A stretch of DNA of 64,000 bases from Candidatus Kryptoniota bacterium (GTDB taxonomy: Bacteria; Bacteroidota; Ignavibacteria; Kryptoniales; JAKASW01): NCBI GenBank assembly GCA_024641705.1, contig JAHECO010000014.1, forward strand, positions 1-64,000, in the 5' to 3' direction. Position 1 is the first letter of the stretch, and each line of letters begins with the position of its first letter. The notes under the pieces are model-generated. The model had not been told where the DNA came from. It saw only the letters and a program-made list of their open reading frames with translations, and ran no database searches. This document shows, piece after piece, positions 26,648 through 36,340 of the stretch. A program made the position numbers and the translations under genes.

Positions 26648-27957
26648 GTACCTCCTCGCTCGCGGGACACACGATAGAGTTGCTGGACCGGGTCGTCAGG
26701 AGCGGTCTCCCCTCGGACAGGGTCGTCCACGATTTTTATAAGGAGCGAAGGTACCTCGGTTCGCACGACAGGCGCTGGATAACGGAGAAGCTCTACGGCA
26801 TCATCAGAAACTTCATCCTGCTGCAGGATATATCCGGGAAATGCACCAACGCCCAGAGCCCGTTTCACACCTTTCTGATCTACGAGATGGCAATTGCCTC
26901 TTCCGGGTGCGAAGAGTTGGATAAGAATTACTCACAGCTGATCGAGACGTACAGGGCGGCGGGGGAGAGGATTGAACTTGAAGAATTGGCCGGCTGTGTC
27001 ACAAAGAGGCTTGAAACTGTGAACTCAGATCCGGCCGCGTCCCATTTGCGGAACTCTTTTCCCGACTTTTTCACGGAACTGCTCCCGGAGAACGTGCGTA
27101 TTGACGCGGTTCCTATAATGACGGCCCTCAACCACGAGGGACGTGTATGCATCCGGGTCGACACGAACAGGATCAAGCGCGACGACGCTGCCCGGGTTTT
27201 CGGCGAAAAGGGAATCGAGACCGGGCTGACGGAATATTCCCCGCTCGGGCTCTACCTCCCCAAGCGGATCAATCTCAACAATGAGCAGCTCTACAAGGAC
27301 GGTCTGATCGAGATACAGGAAGAGGCGAGCCAGATGGTCGGTATCCTCGTCGACCCGAAAGAGGGGGAGACTATTGTCGACGCGTGTGCGGGTGCGGGGG
27401 GTAAGAGCCTTGAGGTCGCCGCGCTTTCTGCGGGGAAGGCCCGCGTGTACGCCCTGGATGTCGATGCCACCCGCCTCAAGAACCTCGGTTCACGTACAAC
27501 GAGGTGCGGCTATACAAACATTACATCGGTGAAAGTATCCGACGCGAATCTGGGGGAAGCAGTGTCGCTGGCAGGCAGCGCGGACAAGGTCATCGTCGAC
27601 GCGCCGTGTTCCGGCAGCGGGACGATCCGCCGCAACCCGGACAAGAAGTTCCGGCTGACGAGGGCCGCTGTCGAGAAGCACGCAAGATATCAGGAGACGA
27701 TTCTGAAACGCTACGCTGATCTTGTCAAAGTGGGAGGTCTTCTGGTATACTCGACCTGCAGCATCTTCTCGGAAGAGAATTTCGGGGTGGTAAACGCGTT
27801 CCTTGCCTCCGACGGTCGCTTCACGCGTGAGGATGTCTCGCTCTACCTGGTGGGAGAGAAGTTTTCAGAAATGATCGATGACGGCTTCCTTGCGATCTAT
27901 CCGCACCGTCATGAAATGGACGGTTTCTTCGCGGCCGTTATGAGACGGGTGAGCTAA
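26644..27957 (+). CDS. rsmB: 16S rRNA m5C methyltransferase, RsmB/NOL1-NOP2-Sun family
   Basis: This 437-residue RNA cytosine-C5 methyltransferase has an N-terminal NusB-like helical region (residues 1-150, SDRVVHDFYKERRYLGSHDR). The catalytic domain has VDACAGAGGKSLEVAALS (SAM motif I), VDAPCSGSGTIRRNPD and YSTCSIFSEEN with the catalytic cysteines. Assignment to RsmB rather than RsmF rests on the N-terminal domain and is likely but not certain. It overlaps ppx by four bases, and its 3' end overlaps the convergent cysteine desulfurase gene by 20 bases. Confidence 0.85.
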   Translation: MSTSSLAGHTIELLDRVVRSGLPSDRVVHDFYKERRYLGSHDRRWITEKLYGIIRNFILLQDISGKCTNAQSPFHTFLIYEMAIASSGCEELDKNYSQLIETYRAAGERIELEELAGCVTKRLETVNSDPAASHLRNSFPDFFTELLPENVRIDAVPIMTALNHEGRVCIRVDTNRIKRDDAARVFGEKGIETGLTEYSPLGLYLPKRINLNNEQLYKDGLIEIQEEASQMVGILVDPKEGETIVDACAGAGGKSLEVAALSAGKARVYALDVDATRLKNLGSRTTRCGYTNITSVKVSDANLGEAVSLAGSADKVIVDAPCSGSGTIRRNPDKKFRLTRAAVEKHARYQETILKRYADLVKVGGLLVYSTCSIFSEENFGVVNAFLASDGRFTREDVSLYLVGEKFSEMIDDGFLAIYPHRHEMDGFFAAVMRRVS

Positions 27958-29119
27958 GCTTCTTTCTCTTTCCGATTCTTGCCACAACTCCGGCAAAGAC
28001 GTCGATTGCGGTCCGCACATCATCCTCCGTCGTGAACCTTCCTATCGAGAAACGCACAGTGGCCATTGTCGTTCTGTCGTCCCTCCCCAGCGCCTTGATT
28101 ACGTGTGAAGGCTGAAGGCTCCCGGAGGAACATGCGGAGCCGCTTGTCACGGCGATCCCCTCGAGGTCCATGTTTATTATCAGAGCCTCGCCGTCGATTT
28201 CCATCACATTGCTGTCAATCGAGACGCTCAGGATTTGCGGGACGCCTCGTTCCACGGGAGAATTGAACAGCGCCCCCGGGATCGTGCTTTCGATTCCGCT
28301 GCGCATGATCCTGTTGAGAGTCGTCAGCCTTTCACGTTCTCGGTCGAGTTCGGTGACTGCCAGCTCGGCTGCCGTGGCGTAGCCGACAACAAGCGGGATA
28401 CTCTCTGTGCCCGGCCGCCGATTGCGTTCCTGTGAACCTCCATGGAAAGCAGCCTCGAAGTCGATCCCGCGTTTGATATAGAGAGCGCCGATTCCCTTCG
28501 GACCGTAGATCTTGTGCGCCGTGAATGAGGCAAGGTCCACGTCGGTCTCGGCAACATTGAAATTTATCTTGCCGAGCGACTGCACGGCATCCGTGTGAAA
28601 GAGAGCGCCGCGTTCATGCGCAATTCCGGCGAGTGTCTTAATGTCCTGGACCGCGCCGGTTTCGTTGTTGGCGTGAATTATGCTCACAAGAAAAGTCTCT
28701 TTGCTGATCGCTTTCTCCAGTTCTTCTGGAGAAACGAAGCCGTGCGAATCGACTTTCAGAAGCGTTACGGAAAACCCCTTCGATTCGAGGTACCTGGCAG
28801 TGTGCAGGACGGCGTGGTGCTCGATTGCGGAGACGATGATATGTCTCCTGTCCCTCGTGGAATACTTGGAAGAAATACCTGTCAGCGCGGCATTGTCGGA
28901 TTCGGTTCCCCCGCTCGTGAAATATAATTCGGATGGCTGTGCCCCGATGAGTGATGCCAACTTTTCGCGGCTGTTTTCGAGTGCAGCTTTTGCCTCCCTG
29001 CCGAACGAATGTATGCTGGATGCGTTGCCGAACGCCTCGCCAAAACAGGGCAGCATGGCGTCGATGACGCGTTTGTCGACGGGCGTGGTTGCCGTATAAT
29101 CCATGTATATCCTTTTCAT
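27938..29119 (-). CDS. Cysteine desulfurase (NifS/IscS family)
   Basis: PLP enzyme that takes sulfur from cysteine for Fe-S clusters and thiolated tRNA. It has 393 residues from ATG 29119; this start follows GAGG by six bases and begins MKRIYMDYTATTPVD, the family N-terminus. An 11-residue upstream extension is not needed. Motifs: TSGGTESDNAAL, IEHHAVLHT, the PLP lysine in SFTAHKIYGPKG, and the active cysteine in GSACSSGSLQPS, of the short-loop NifS type. No IscU or regulator is adjacent. Confidence 0.92.
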   Translation of the reverse strand: MKRIYMDYTATTPVDKRVIDAMLPCFGEAFGNASSIHSFGREAKAALENSREKLASLIGAQPSELYFTSGGTESDNAALTGISSKYSTRDRRHIIVSAIEHHAVLHTARYLESKGFSVTLLKVDSHGFVSPEELEKAISKETFLVSIIHANNETGAVQDIKTLAGIAHERGALFHTDAVQSLGKINFNVAETDVDLASFTAHKIYGPKGIGALYIKRGIDFEAAFHGGSQERNRRPGTESIPLVVGYATAAELAVTELDRERERLTTLNRIMRSGIESTIPGALFNSPVERGVPQILSVSIDSNVMEIDGEALIINMDLEGIAVTSGSACSSGSLQPSHVIKALGRDDRTTMATVRFSIGRFTTEDDVRTAIDVFAGVVARIGKRKKLSSPVS

Positions 29120-29222
29120 CTGCCTCGATCCTCTTTCAGGGTCATTACTCAATATAAAACCTTACCGGCGAAGAATTAGTTCATCCCAAGTTTGCCGGGG
29201 TGGAACGGGTGCACGGGCGACG

Positions 29223-29251
29223 TTGACTTTCTATCGGGGTGCATCTATATT
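29223..29251 (+). promoter_or_regulatory. Sigma-70-type promoter for the Crp/Fnr gene
   Basis: TTGACT (29223-29228) and TATATT (29246-29251) are separated by 17 bases, an excellent housekeeping promoter about 54 bases before the regulator start. The same two hexamers with the same spacing lie upstream of rplM. Confidence 0.7.
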
Positions 29252-29304
29252 TTCTTTGTTCAGTCTGATCCAAATTCACTAACGATTAATCCGGGAGCAC
29301 TGGC

Positions 29305-29988
29305 ATGAAAGAAGCGATGGAATTTCTGAAGAATGCTCCGATTTTCGAGGAGCTTGAGGAAAGGGATTTTGCGCGCATCAGTGCTTGTGGCGTGAGGAAG
29401 ACCTATAAAAAGGGCGACGTGATTCTCATGGAAGAGGAATCCGGGTCCGCCCTGTTCGTCATCGTGAACGGGGAAGTGAAGGTGGTAAGGATCGGTGAGG
29501 ACGGACGTGAAGTTATCCTGAGCATCCTTGGTGCGAGCGACATCTTCGGCGAAATGGCTCTCCTCGACGGGGAAACACGGTCTGCCAGCGTCGTGGCCCT
29601 CGACAATGCGGAACTGTTCATGATACACCGAAAAGATTTCCTCGCTCTTCTACATGAATACCCCAGCATTGCAATTTCACTTCTCAAACATCTGACGCAG
29701 CGGCTCAGAAGGGCCGACGCCCTAATAAAGAGTCTGTCCCTGAAGGATGCATATCATAGGGTAGGCTATGTCCTCCTGCAGTTCGCCGATGAACGCGGCC
29801 GTATCCGACAGGGCAAGGTAGAAATTGATAACTTGCCTGTTCAACAGGAAATCGCGAACATGGCAGGTACGACCAGGGAGACGGTCTCCCGTACTCTCAG
29901 CAAGATGGAAAAGCTGAAGATGCTGCAGGTCGAGGGAAACAGCGTCGTGATACTGGATTACGACACCTTCAGAGAAAAATTTACCTGA
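29305..29988 (+). CDS. Crp/Fnr family transcription regulator
   Basis: 227 residues. The cyclic-nucleotide-binding beta-roll spans about 10-125 (GDVILMEEESGSALFVIVNG, SDIFGEMALLDGETRSASVV), followed by a dimer helix and a winged HTH (PVQQEIANMAGTTRETVSRT, LSKMEKLKMLQV). There is no N-terminal Cys cluster, so it is not a classic Fe-S oxygen sensor; cAMP-type binding is possible since GEMALLD and RSAS resemble Crp, but is unproven. It has its own promoter at 29223. The PHP gene starts seven bases after its stop. Confidence 0.9.
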   Translation: MKEAMEFLKNAPIFEELEERDFARISACGVRKTYKKGDVILMEEESGSALFVIVNGEVKVVRIGEDGREVILSILGASDIFGEMALLDGETRSASVVALDNAELFMIHRKDFLALLHEYPSIAISLLKHLTQRLRRADALIKSLSLKDAYHRVGYVLLQFADERGRIRQGKVEIDNLPVQQEIANMAGTTRETVSRTLSKMEKLKMLQVEGNSVVILDYDTFREKFT

Positions 29989-29995
29989 AATAGTT

Positions 29996-30838
29996 GTGGA
30001 ACTTTCCGGAAACCAGAAGAAAATAGACTTCCATACTCATACCGACGCTTCCGACGGAGCCTTGAGCGTCGGGGAGCTCATCGAGGAAGCCGGGCGGGCG
30101 GGCATCAGCGTGCTGGGAATCTGCGACCACGATACGGTCTCTTCCCTCGACGAAGCCGTCGCCATATCCGAAACTGGTGGCATAACCATCGTGCCCGGGA
30201 TCGAGGTGACTTCGAGTTACAGGCGATTCCAGCTTCATTTCCTCGGATACTTTCTGGATTATACCGAGAAGGTATTCCTCTCACGATTGAGCGAGCTCCG
30301 CGACGCGAGGATACGGCGGGCGAGACGGATTGTTGCCAAGCTCAACCGCATAAAGATTCCGCTTACATTCGAATCGGTCATGGAAAGAGTGGGTGGGCAG
30401 AATTCTGTCGGCCGTCCCCACATCGCGAACACGATGGTTGAAGAGGGGTTCGCGCGGACTTATGATGAGGTCTTTCACAAATACATAGGGATAGGCCGGC
30501 CCGCTTACGAGGCAAACTTTCCTTTTCCACCCGAAGAGGCGATTGCGATGATAGCGGCGGCCGGCGGGCTGAGTTTCCTCGCCCACCCGTCGCACTATGT
30601 CAACGAGAACCTCCTGGGGTATCTTATGAAGAAGGGGCTCGATGGGATAGAGGTCATCCATCCCTCGCATAGCCCCGAGGAAGTGGCATTCTACGGCCAG
30701 TTCGCCGACAACAACTCGCTCCTGAAATCGGGCGGGAGTGACTTCCACGGAGGACTGAAAAATGACGGCGAGAACTTAGGGAGATACGTGATAGATCGCA
30801 AATGGGTCGATGGGATGCTTGCCAGACTGGGTAACTGA
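29996..30838 (+). CDS. PHP-domain phosphoesterase (RNase AM / nucleoside bisphosphatase-like)
   Basis: This 280-residue metal-dependent phosphatase starts at GTG 29996. PHP motifs: DFHTHTDASDGALS, GICDHDTVSSLDEA, PGIEVTS, FLAHPSHY and GGSDFHGG. The order and length match the YciV/RnaM group that removes 5' phosphates from 3',5'-nucleoside bisphosphates or short RNA ends. It is closely spaced after the Crp/Fnr gene and 30 bases before ribH, suggesting co-transcription without functional relation. Confidence 0.82.
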   Translation: MELSGNQKKIDFHTHTDASDGALSVGELIEEAGRAGISVLGICDHDTVSSLDEAVAISETGGITIVPGIEVTSSYRRFQLHFLGYFLDYTEKVFLSRLSELRDARIRRARRIVAKLNRIKIPLTFESVMERVGGQNSVGRPHIANTMVEEGFARTYDEVFHKYIGIGRPAYEANFPFPPEEAIAMIAAAGGLSFLAHPSHYVNENLLGYLMKKGLDGIEVIHPSHSPEEVAFYGQFADNNSLLKSGGSDFHGGLKNDGENLGRYVIDRKWVDGMLARLGN

Positions 30839-30868
30839 AAATCTAAATTTGCATTGAAGGAGAAAAGC

Positions 30869-31330
30869 TTGGTTAATCATGAAGGGCAATATGACGGCAG
30901 CGGACTGAAGTTCGCCGTCGTCGTGAGCAGATTCAACGGCCATGTCTCCGAACGATTGCTGGAAGGTGCGATAGACGGTCTGGTCCGGCACGGAGTGGCT
31001 GAGAATAGCATAGACGTTTACCGGTGTCCCGGCGCGTTTGAGATCCCGGCAGTCGCGAAAAGAGTTGTCGAATTGAAAAAGCACGATGCAGTGATATGTC
31101 TCGGCGCCGTGATCCGCGGTGAGACCCCCCATTTCGATTACGTGGCATCCGAATCTGCCAAAGGGGTCGGACAGTTGTCGTTGAGCAGCCACATACCCGT
31201 GATCTATGGGATACTGACGACCGACAACATGGAACAGGCTGTCGACCGTGCAGGCGGTAAAGCCGGCAATAAGGGATTCGATGCGGCCTCCAGCGCGATC
31301 GAAATGGTCAACCTCATGAAGCGGATGTAG
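30869..31330 (+). CDS. ribH: 6,7-dimethyl-8-ribityllumazine synthase
   Basis: Penultimate riboflavin-biosynthesis enzyme, condensing 5-amino-6-ribitylaminouracil with a four-carbon phosphate. TTG 30869 is chosen as start because AAGGAG ends six bases before it; an upstream TTG at 30854 precedes that site. Family motifs: [62 protein letters not shown] and NKGFDAA. No other rib genes are adjacent. Confidence 0.93.
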   Translation: MVNHEGQYDGSGLKFAVVVSRFNGHVSERLLEGAIDGLVRHGVAENSIDVYRCPGAFEIPAVAKRVVELKKHDAVICLGAVIRGETPHFDYVASESAKGVGQLSLSSHIPVIYGILTTDNMEQAVDRAGGKAGNKGFDAASSAIEMVNLMKRM

Positions 31331-31338
31331 CGCTTCTG

Positions 31339-33594
31339 ATGCGAGGAAAACTTCTTTTCCTGTCGTTGTGTATTGCCGCGGCATCACCGGCGGCGTCGCA
31401 GACCTTGGTCTGGAAGAATTATTCGAGTATGTATCAGGTGGCCGGCGTCGCCGTTGCGGGCGGAAAGGTATGGGCTGCCACAACCGGCGGGGTGTTCTCG
31501 TATGTCCCGGGCACGGGCGAGTTTACCGAGTATACGACCACGGAAGGCCTTTCGAATATCCAGGCGACCGCAATCGTGGCGGAGTCGGGCGGCAGAGTTC
31601 TCGTCGGCGAGGCTGACGGCTCGATAGACGAGCTTGATTCCGCCGGAAATGTCGACAGGACCCAGGGTGACATTGCCAAATCATCGTCTATAACCAAGCA
31701 GATAGTGTCTCTTTCGGTAGCCGGCGATACGGTTTTCGCATGCACGCCGTTCGGAGTTGTGCTGATCTCGCGTTCCACCTTTGGAGTTCTGGATACTTAC
31801 TCTCATTTCTATGCTCCCAAGGCTTCCGTACAGGCCAACGCTGCGGCCGTGTTCGACGGAAACATTTACGTGGCGAGCCAGTTCGGATTGTCTTATGCCG
31901 CGAGATCATCTGTGAACCTGGCGGCCCCTGATCTTTGGAGTTTTTCGGACACGCTCGGACTCGGAGGCGGCGTCAATGCCTTGATCGCATTTGGCGGCGC
32001 GCTCTATGTCGGTACTGCGCAAGGCCTGTTCCATACGACAGATGGAAGCCGCTTCCAGCCGACCCCCGGTGCGCCGTCCGGGGCAGTGTACGGCTTTTCT
32101 GCAGGTTTCGGTTATCTCCTTGTTAACTCGGCAAGCGGCTTGTACAAGATGAATTCAGGAGGATCTTATTCCTCCCTGTACAGCGGGGGGGTAACTCTGA
32201 ACGGGGCCTCTCAATACTTGGACACGGTTGTTGTCGGAGCCACTTCCCGCGGACTCTTAAAGATAGGTTCGAGTGCAAACGAAGTCCTTCCACCCGGGCC
32301 TGCGACGAATGTAGTCTCCGATCTGGCAGTTGACAGTGCTGGAGACTTGTGGTGTTCCACGGGAAGGTCGACCGACGTCGGAACTGCGTTCATGAAGTTC
32401 GACGGGGAAACGTGGAAGAACTTCAGCATGTCGAGTGATTCCCGGATAAACACGGACAATTATTATAAGATGAGCGCTGTCGGGGGGAACGAGCTCGTCG
32501 CGGGCGCGTGGGGCGGTCCTGGCACGGCAAACCGCGGAGGTGTAGCCTTCATCGATGGTGATTCGATAAAGGTGTTCAGCAGTGGAAACTCGACCCTTGT
32601 TGGAGTACCCGGAGACTATACGTATGTCCTCGGCGGCGGCGCTGCGGCGGATGCGTCAGGAAATATTTGGATTACGAACCCACTTTCATACACGAACAAC
32701 CCGATTGTTGCCTACTCGCCTTCCGAAAACAAGTGGTATAGCTTCCATAACAGCTACTCACCCGTGTCCGGGTTCGTGCCTCTGGCGGTCGACGCCTACG
32801 GCGGCGTGTGGGCGGGAGACCAATACGGCCAGGCATCGGCGACCAGCTATGTAGGGCTGTTCTATTATAACGCCAACGGTACTCTCGGCAATATCTCAGA
32901 CGACAAGAGCTATCTCTTTAACCAAGGGGATTCGCCACTACAGAGCAACCATATAAGCGCCTTACTGGTCGACAATGAGGACCAGGTTTGGATCGGAACG
33001 GATCTCGGGATGTATGTGATGTATGATCCCGATCCGTCCGGTAACTTCTCCATCCAATCCATCTACTCCCTTTTGGATCAGAACATAAACGACATTGACT
33101 ACGATGCTCTAGACCAGAAATGGGTCGCCACGAACACGGGGGTATACGTGATTTCCCGGGACGGCAACACGCCCGTCGCGAGTTACAACATGACCAACAG
33201 CCCGCTCCCGACAAACGAGGTGCTCGCGGTGGCGTGCGACCGTGAGCAGGGTATCGTGTATTTCGCGACGCAGTACGGTGTGACCGAGTTGAAGACCGGG
33301 ATAAAGCAGCCTCTGCAAAGTTTCTCGAAACTGAAGGTATTCCCCGATCCGGCACGTATCCCTCTAAGCCAGCCGATACACATCGAAGGCCTCGCAGCAA
33401 ACAGTGAGATCAAGATATTCACCGTCGACGGCAGACTGGTCGACCACTTCCTCGCTCAAGGCGGAAGGGTCGCCTACTGGAATGGGACCGATATGAGCGG
33501 CAGCCTCCTCCCGAGCGGGGTCTACATCGTTGTCGCGTATACGTCCGACGGAAGCCAGAGCGCTGTGACGAAAATCGCACTGATCCACAGGTAG
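31339..33594 (+). CDS. PorZ-like beta-propeller protein (T9SS-associated)
   Basis: This 751-residue secreted protein starts eight bases after ribH with a signal peptide ending near AAASPAASQ. The N-terminal half carries propeller blades (SMYQVAGVAVAGGKVWAATT, GGVFSYVPG, EGLSNIQATAIV, VGEADGSIDEL), the style of the PorZ N-terminal domain. More Reg_prop-like blades follow (SNHISALLVDNEDQVWIGTD). The last 85 residues form a sorting-domain-like beta module (FSKLKVFPDPARIPLSQP, GSLLPSGVYIVVAY). PorZ is part of the T9SS attachment complex at the cell surface. A generic propeller cargo protein is the alternative. Confidence 0.6.
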   Translation: MRGKLLFLSLCIAAASPAASQTLVWKNYSSMYQVAGVAVAGGKVWAATTGGVFSYVPGTGEFTEYTTTEGLSNIQATAIVAESGGRVLVGEADGSIDELDSAGNVDRTQGDIAKSSSITKQIVSLSVAGDTVFACTPFGVVLISRSTFGVLDTYSHFYAPKASVQANAAAVFDGNIYVASQFGLSYAARSSVNLAAPDLWSFSDTLGLGGGVNALIAFGGALYVGTAQGLFHTTDGSRFQPTPGAPSGAVYGFSAGFGYLLVNSASGLYKMNSGGSYSSLYSGGVTLNGASQYLDTVVVGATSRGLLKIGSSANEVLPPGPATNVVSDLAVDSAGDLWCSTGRSTDVGTAFMKFDGETWKNFSMSSDSRINTDNYYKMSAVGGNELVAGAWGGPGTANRGGVAFIDGDSIKVFSSGNSTLVGVPGDYTYVLGGGAAADASGNIWITNPLSYTNNPIVAYSPSENKWYSFHNSYSPVSGFVPLAVDAYGGVWAGDQYGQASATSYVGLFYYNANGTLGNISDDKSYLFNQGDSPLQSNHISALLVDNEDQVWIGTDLGMYVMYDPDPSGNFSIQSIYSLLDQNINDIDYDALDQKWVATNTGVYVISRDGNTPVASYNMTNSPLPTNEVLAVACDREQGIVYFATQYGVTELKTGIKQPLQSFSKLKVFPDPARIPLSQPIHIEGLAANSEIKIFTVDGRLVDHFLAQGGRVAYWNGTDMSGSLLPSGVYIVVAYTSDGSQSAVTKIALIHR

Positions 33595-33706
33595 TCCCTC
33601 CCTTTACCTATGCAATTCCCGGTTGTGTGCCCGGCATGATTCCGACGAGACAATCTGGCGTACGGGCGCCAGTTCGCGGGATGACCGAGTTCGGCGTGCG
33701 ACAGGC

Positions 33707-34861
33707 ATGGGGATAGGGTACCGGTTCGTTGCGGACCGATGCAGGATAGCCGTACTTGTCCTCGGCTTCATCGGTGCCATCTTCGTCTTCAAGTACGCGG
33801 GAAGACGCGCTTCGATAATGGAGGTCGGTGCTTTCTTCTACTTGATAGCTTTTGTCGCTGCCGTCCGCTTCCTATCCATGCTTGCAGACAACTATAAACT
33901 CCCGGTTTCGGCAAGAAGCTACCTGCTGTTTCTCTTCTTGGTAACCCTTGTTTCCGCGGTGGCAGTTGTGGTCCTTCCGGAGAAGAGCGGTGTCACCAGA
34001 CTCCCGGCCTTGTCCGGATGGCTCCGCCGTCTTCTCAGCGGAGAGTTTCCTTACGGCATTGCGCAAAATCCATCTGCCTTCCCGGCACTTTTCCTGATAG
34101 CACTCCCGTTTTACTGGCTCGGAAACCTGGGATTGCTGGAAGTCGTCGGGATACTGATCTTTGGCCTATCACTTTTGTCGTTTGAAGGACGGACCTCCAG
34201 GATTGCCTGGATGCAGCTGCTGGTCCTGCTGTTGCTCCCTACAACTTATTATGAAATTGTAACGAGGAGTGAGTTGTTCTTCAACATGTCCATGATCCTC
34301 GCCTTGCTAATCATGGCAAACAATCAACTGGACTTGCGGAAACTTGATTTCAAATTCATCGGGGTCGCAATCCTTATGGGGCTGGCACTGTCGACCCGGT
34401 CGGTGGTCGGCCTGGTTTACGTCATTTTCGTTGCGTACAGCTTCAGAAGGGGAAAGTTTCGGAATGTGCTCCTCTTCTCTGTCGTTGTCATGATCGTTTT
34501 CTGTCTGACTCTGATCCCGTTTGTGGCGTGGAATTTTCGTGTCTTCATGAGTCACGGGCCGTTTGCCATACAGTTCAGCTACGTATCGACATGGACCATT
34601 ATAGGGGCAATACTGCTCGCCTTAATTGTCGGAGTCTTGGCGAGGAGCCTGACAGATGTTGTCTACTATTCGGGTCTGCTTCTTTTCGGAATTGTGTCGG
34701 TTGCTTTCGCCGCAGATGTGGCAGATATCGGTCTTTACTCCGCGGTTTTTAGAAATGGCTTCGACGTCGGGTATTTCATCTTTTGTGTGCCGTTTCTGGT
34801 CTCGGTTCTTGGCACCAGCCAGCATTGCGGGAATTCGATCTCGTCCAAACAGCTGCCGTAG
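33707..34861 (+). CDS. Polytopic membrane protein, unknown function
   Basis: 384 residues from ATG 33707; an in-frame GTG at 33623 adds an Arg-rich, non-hydrophobic extension, so the later start is preferred. About ten to eleven membrane helices alternate with short loops (VLVLGFIGAIFVFKYAG, LLFLFLVTLVSAVAVVVL, LVLLLLPTTYYEIVTRSELF). The layout resembles GT-C glycosyltransferases or other undecaprenyl-linked sugar transferases, but the acidic first-loop motif of that fold was not identified. The gene stands alone between the PorZ-like protein and serine palmitoyltransferase. Confidence 0.65.
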   Translation: MGIGYRFVADRCRIAVLVLGFIGAIFVFKYAGRRASIMEVGAFFYLIAFVAAVRFLSMLADNYKLPVSARSYLLFLFLVTLVSAVAVVVLPEKSGVTRLPALSGWLRRLLSGEFPYGIAQNPSAFPALFLIALPFYWLGNLGLLEVVGILIFGLSLLSFEGRTSRIAWMQLLVLLLLPTTYYEIVTRSELFFNMSMILALLIMANNQLDLRKLDFKFIGVAILMGLALSTRSVVGLVYVIFVAYSFRRGKFRNVLLFSVVVMIVFCLTLIPFVAWNFRVFMSHGPFAIQFSYVSTWTIIGAILLALIVGVLARSLTDVVYYSGLLLFGIVSVAFAADVADIGLYSAVFRNGFDVGYFIFCVPFLVSVLGTSQHCGNSISSKQLP

Positions 34862-35006
34862 TTTTGTGTATAATGTAGATGGCAGCTGTTGCGCTTTTCA
34901 TCTGACCCGGATCTTGCTGCCTGATCGTCCATAGTCAGGACGTGTGAGCCGCGAGAAGAGATTCCGGGAGTCTTAAAGAGTCGGCGAAGAGAACGGCCGC
35001 GCTCAG

Positions 35007-35036
35007 TTAGCATTTTCGTAACCTATCGTTTATATT
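35007..35036 (+). promoter_or_regulatory. Possible promoter before serine palmitoyltransferase
   Basis: TTAGCA (35007-35012) and TATATT (35031-35036) are 18 bases apart. The -10 is good and the -35 partial. Initiation would leave a leader of only a few bases before ATG 35047, and no Shine-Dalgarno is visible there. Confidence 0.3.
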
Positions 35037-35046
35037 AAAAAAACCT

Positions 35047-36282
35047 ATGGAAACAGTTTCCACATCCACCAACAGGAGGCAGACTCGATTGGATCTATTC
35101 CAAAAATGCTATGATTATACACTTGCAGACGAGGTAAAGAAGCAGGGCCTGTATCCCTATTCACATCCGTTCCAGGAAAACGAAGGACCGGTCGTGACCA
35201 TAAACGGCAGGAAGGTCATAATGGCCGGTTCGAACAATTACCTCGGTCTGACCACACATCCAAGAGTTCAGAAGGCGGCTAAGGCAGCCATCGAGAAGTA
35301 TGGCACCGGCTGTTCCGGTTCGCGTTACCTCACGGGTACTGTCGACCTGCATGTCGAACTTGAAGAGCGACTTGCCAAGTTTATGGGCAAGGAAGCTTGT
35401 CTGACATATTCGACAGGTTTCCAAACAGCGTTGGGAGTTATATCGACGCTCGTAGGCCATGGTGAGTACGTCATATCTGATCGGGATAATCATGCCTGCA
35501 TTGTTCTCGGGACACTGATTTCAAAAGGCCAGACGGCAGACCTTGTTCGGTACAAACACAACGACATGAAGAATCTCGAGGCAGTGGTCTCCAAGCTCCC
35601 GGTTGAAGCCCCCAAACTCATCGTTTCCGACGGAGTTTTCTCGACCTCGGGCGACATACTGAATTTGCCTGGAATGGTTGAGGTGGCGAAGAAGTACAAC
35701 GCGCGGGTTATGATCGACGACGCGCATGCGGTCGGCGTTATCGGAGAAGGAGGGCGCGGGACGGCAAGTCATTTCGGTCTCCAGAAGGAAGTGGACCTGG
35801 TGATGGGGACATTTTCGAAGACCTTCGCGTCGCTCGGTGGGTTCGTCGTCGGCGACAGGTCCGTCATAAACTATCTGCGTCATAATTCTCCTGCTTATAT
35901 ATTCAGCGCGAGCCCGACACCTTCATCAGTGGCCGCCGCGATCGAAGCGCTTAAGATTCTCGAAGAGGAACCGCAACGCGTCGACAGGCTTATTGAGAAC
36001 GCTGAGCGCGTGAGGAAGGGGCTGAAGAATCTGGGCTTCGATGTGCATGAGAACAGGACCGCGATCGTGCCGGTCATAATCGGTGACACGATGAAGACAC
36101 TCCTCTTCTGGAAGAAACTGTTCGAAGCGGGCGTCTATGCGAACGCGTTCGTTAGGCCGGGTGTTCCTCCGGGAAGAGAGATGCTGAGAACCAGCTACAT
36201 GGCTACCCATGAGCCCGAGCAGCTGGACAAGATCGTCGAGTTATTCGGAGTTATCGGGAAGGAACTCGGAGTCATCGCTTGA
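35047..36282 (+). CDS. spt: Serine palmitoyltransferase-like aminotransferase (AOS family)
   Basis: This 411-residue PLP enzyme of the alpha-oxoamine synthase family condenses an amino acid with an acyl-CoA. The sequence follows the bacterial serine palmitoyltransferase pattern: [70 protein letters not shown] and the PLP lysine in [18 protein letters not shown]. That suggests the first step of sphingolipid synthesis, common in Bacteroidota. Alternatives are 2-amino-3-ketobutyrate ligase or BioF, made less likely by the [12 protein letters not shown] pattern and absence of biotin or threonine genes. The next gene is a GNAT protein. Confidence 0.75.
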   Translation: METVSTSTNRRQTRLDLFQKCYDYTLADEVKKQGLYPYSHPFQENEGPVVTINGRKVIMAGSNNYLGLTTHPRVQKAAKAAIEKYGTGCSGSRYLTGTVDLHVELEERLAKFMGKEACLTYSTGFQTALGVISTLVGHGEYVISDRDNHACIVLGTLISKGQTADLVRYKHNDMKNLEAVVSKLPVEAPKLIVSDGVFSTSGDILNLPGMVEVAKKYNARVMIDDAHAVGVIGEGGRGTASHFGLQKEVDLVMGTFSKTFASLGGFVVGDRSVINYLRHNSPAYIFSASPTPSSVAAAIEALKILEEEPQRVDRLIENAERVRKGLKNLGFDVHENRTAIVPVIIGDTMKTLLFWKKLFEAGVYANAFVRPGVPPGREMLRTSYMATHEPEQLDKIVELFGVIGKELGVIA

Positions 36283-36340
36283 TCCCGGGCCCCTTTTCCT
36301 ACCATACATTCAGACGTGGAGCACAAAGCAAAGGGAAACA

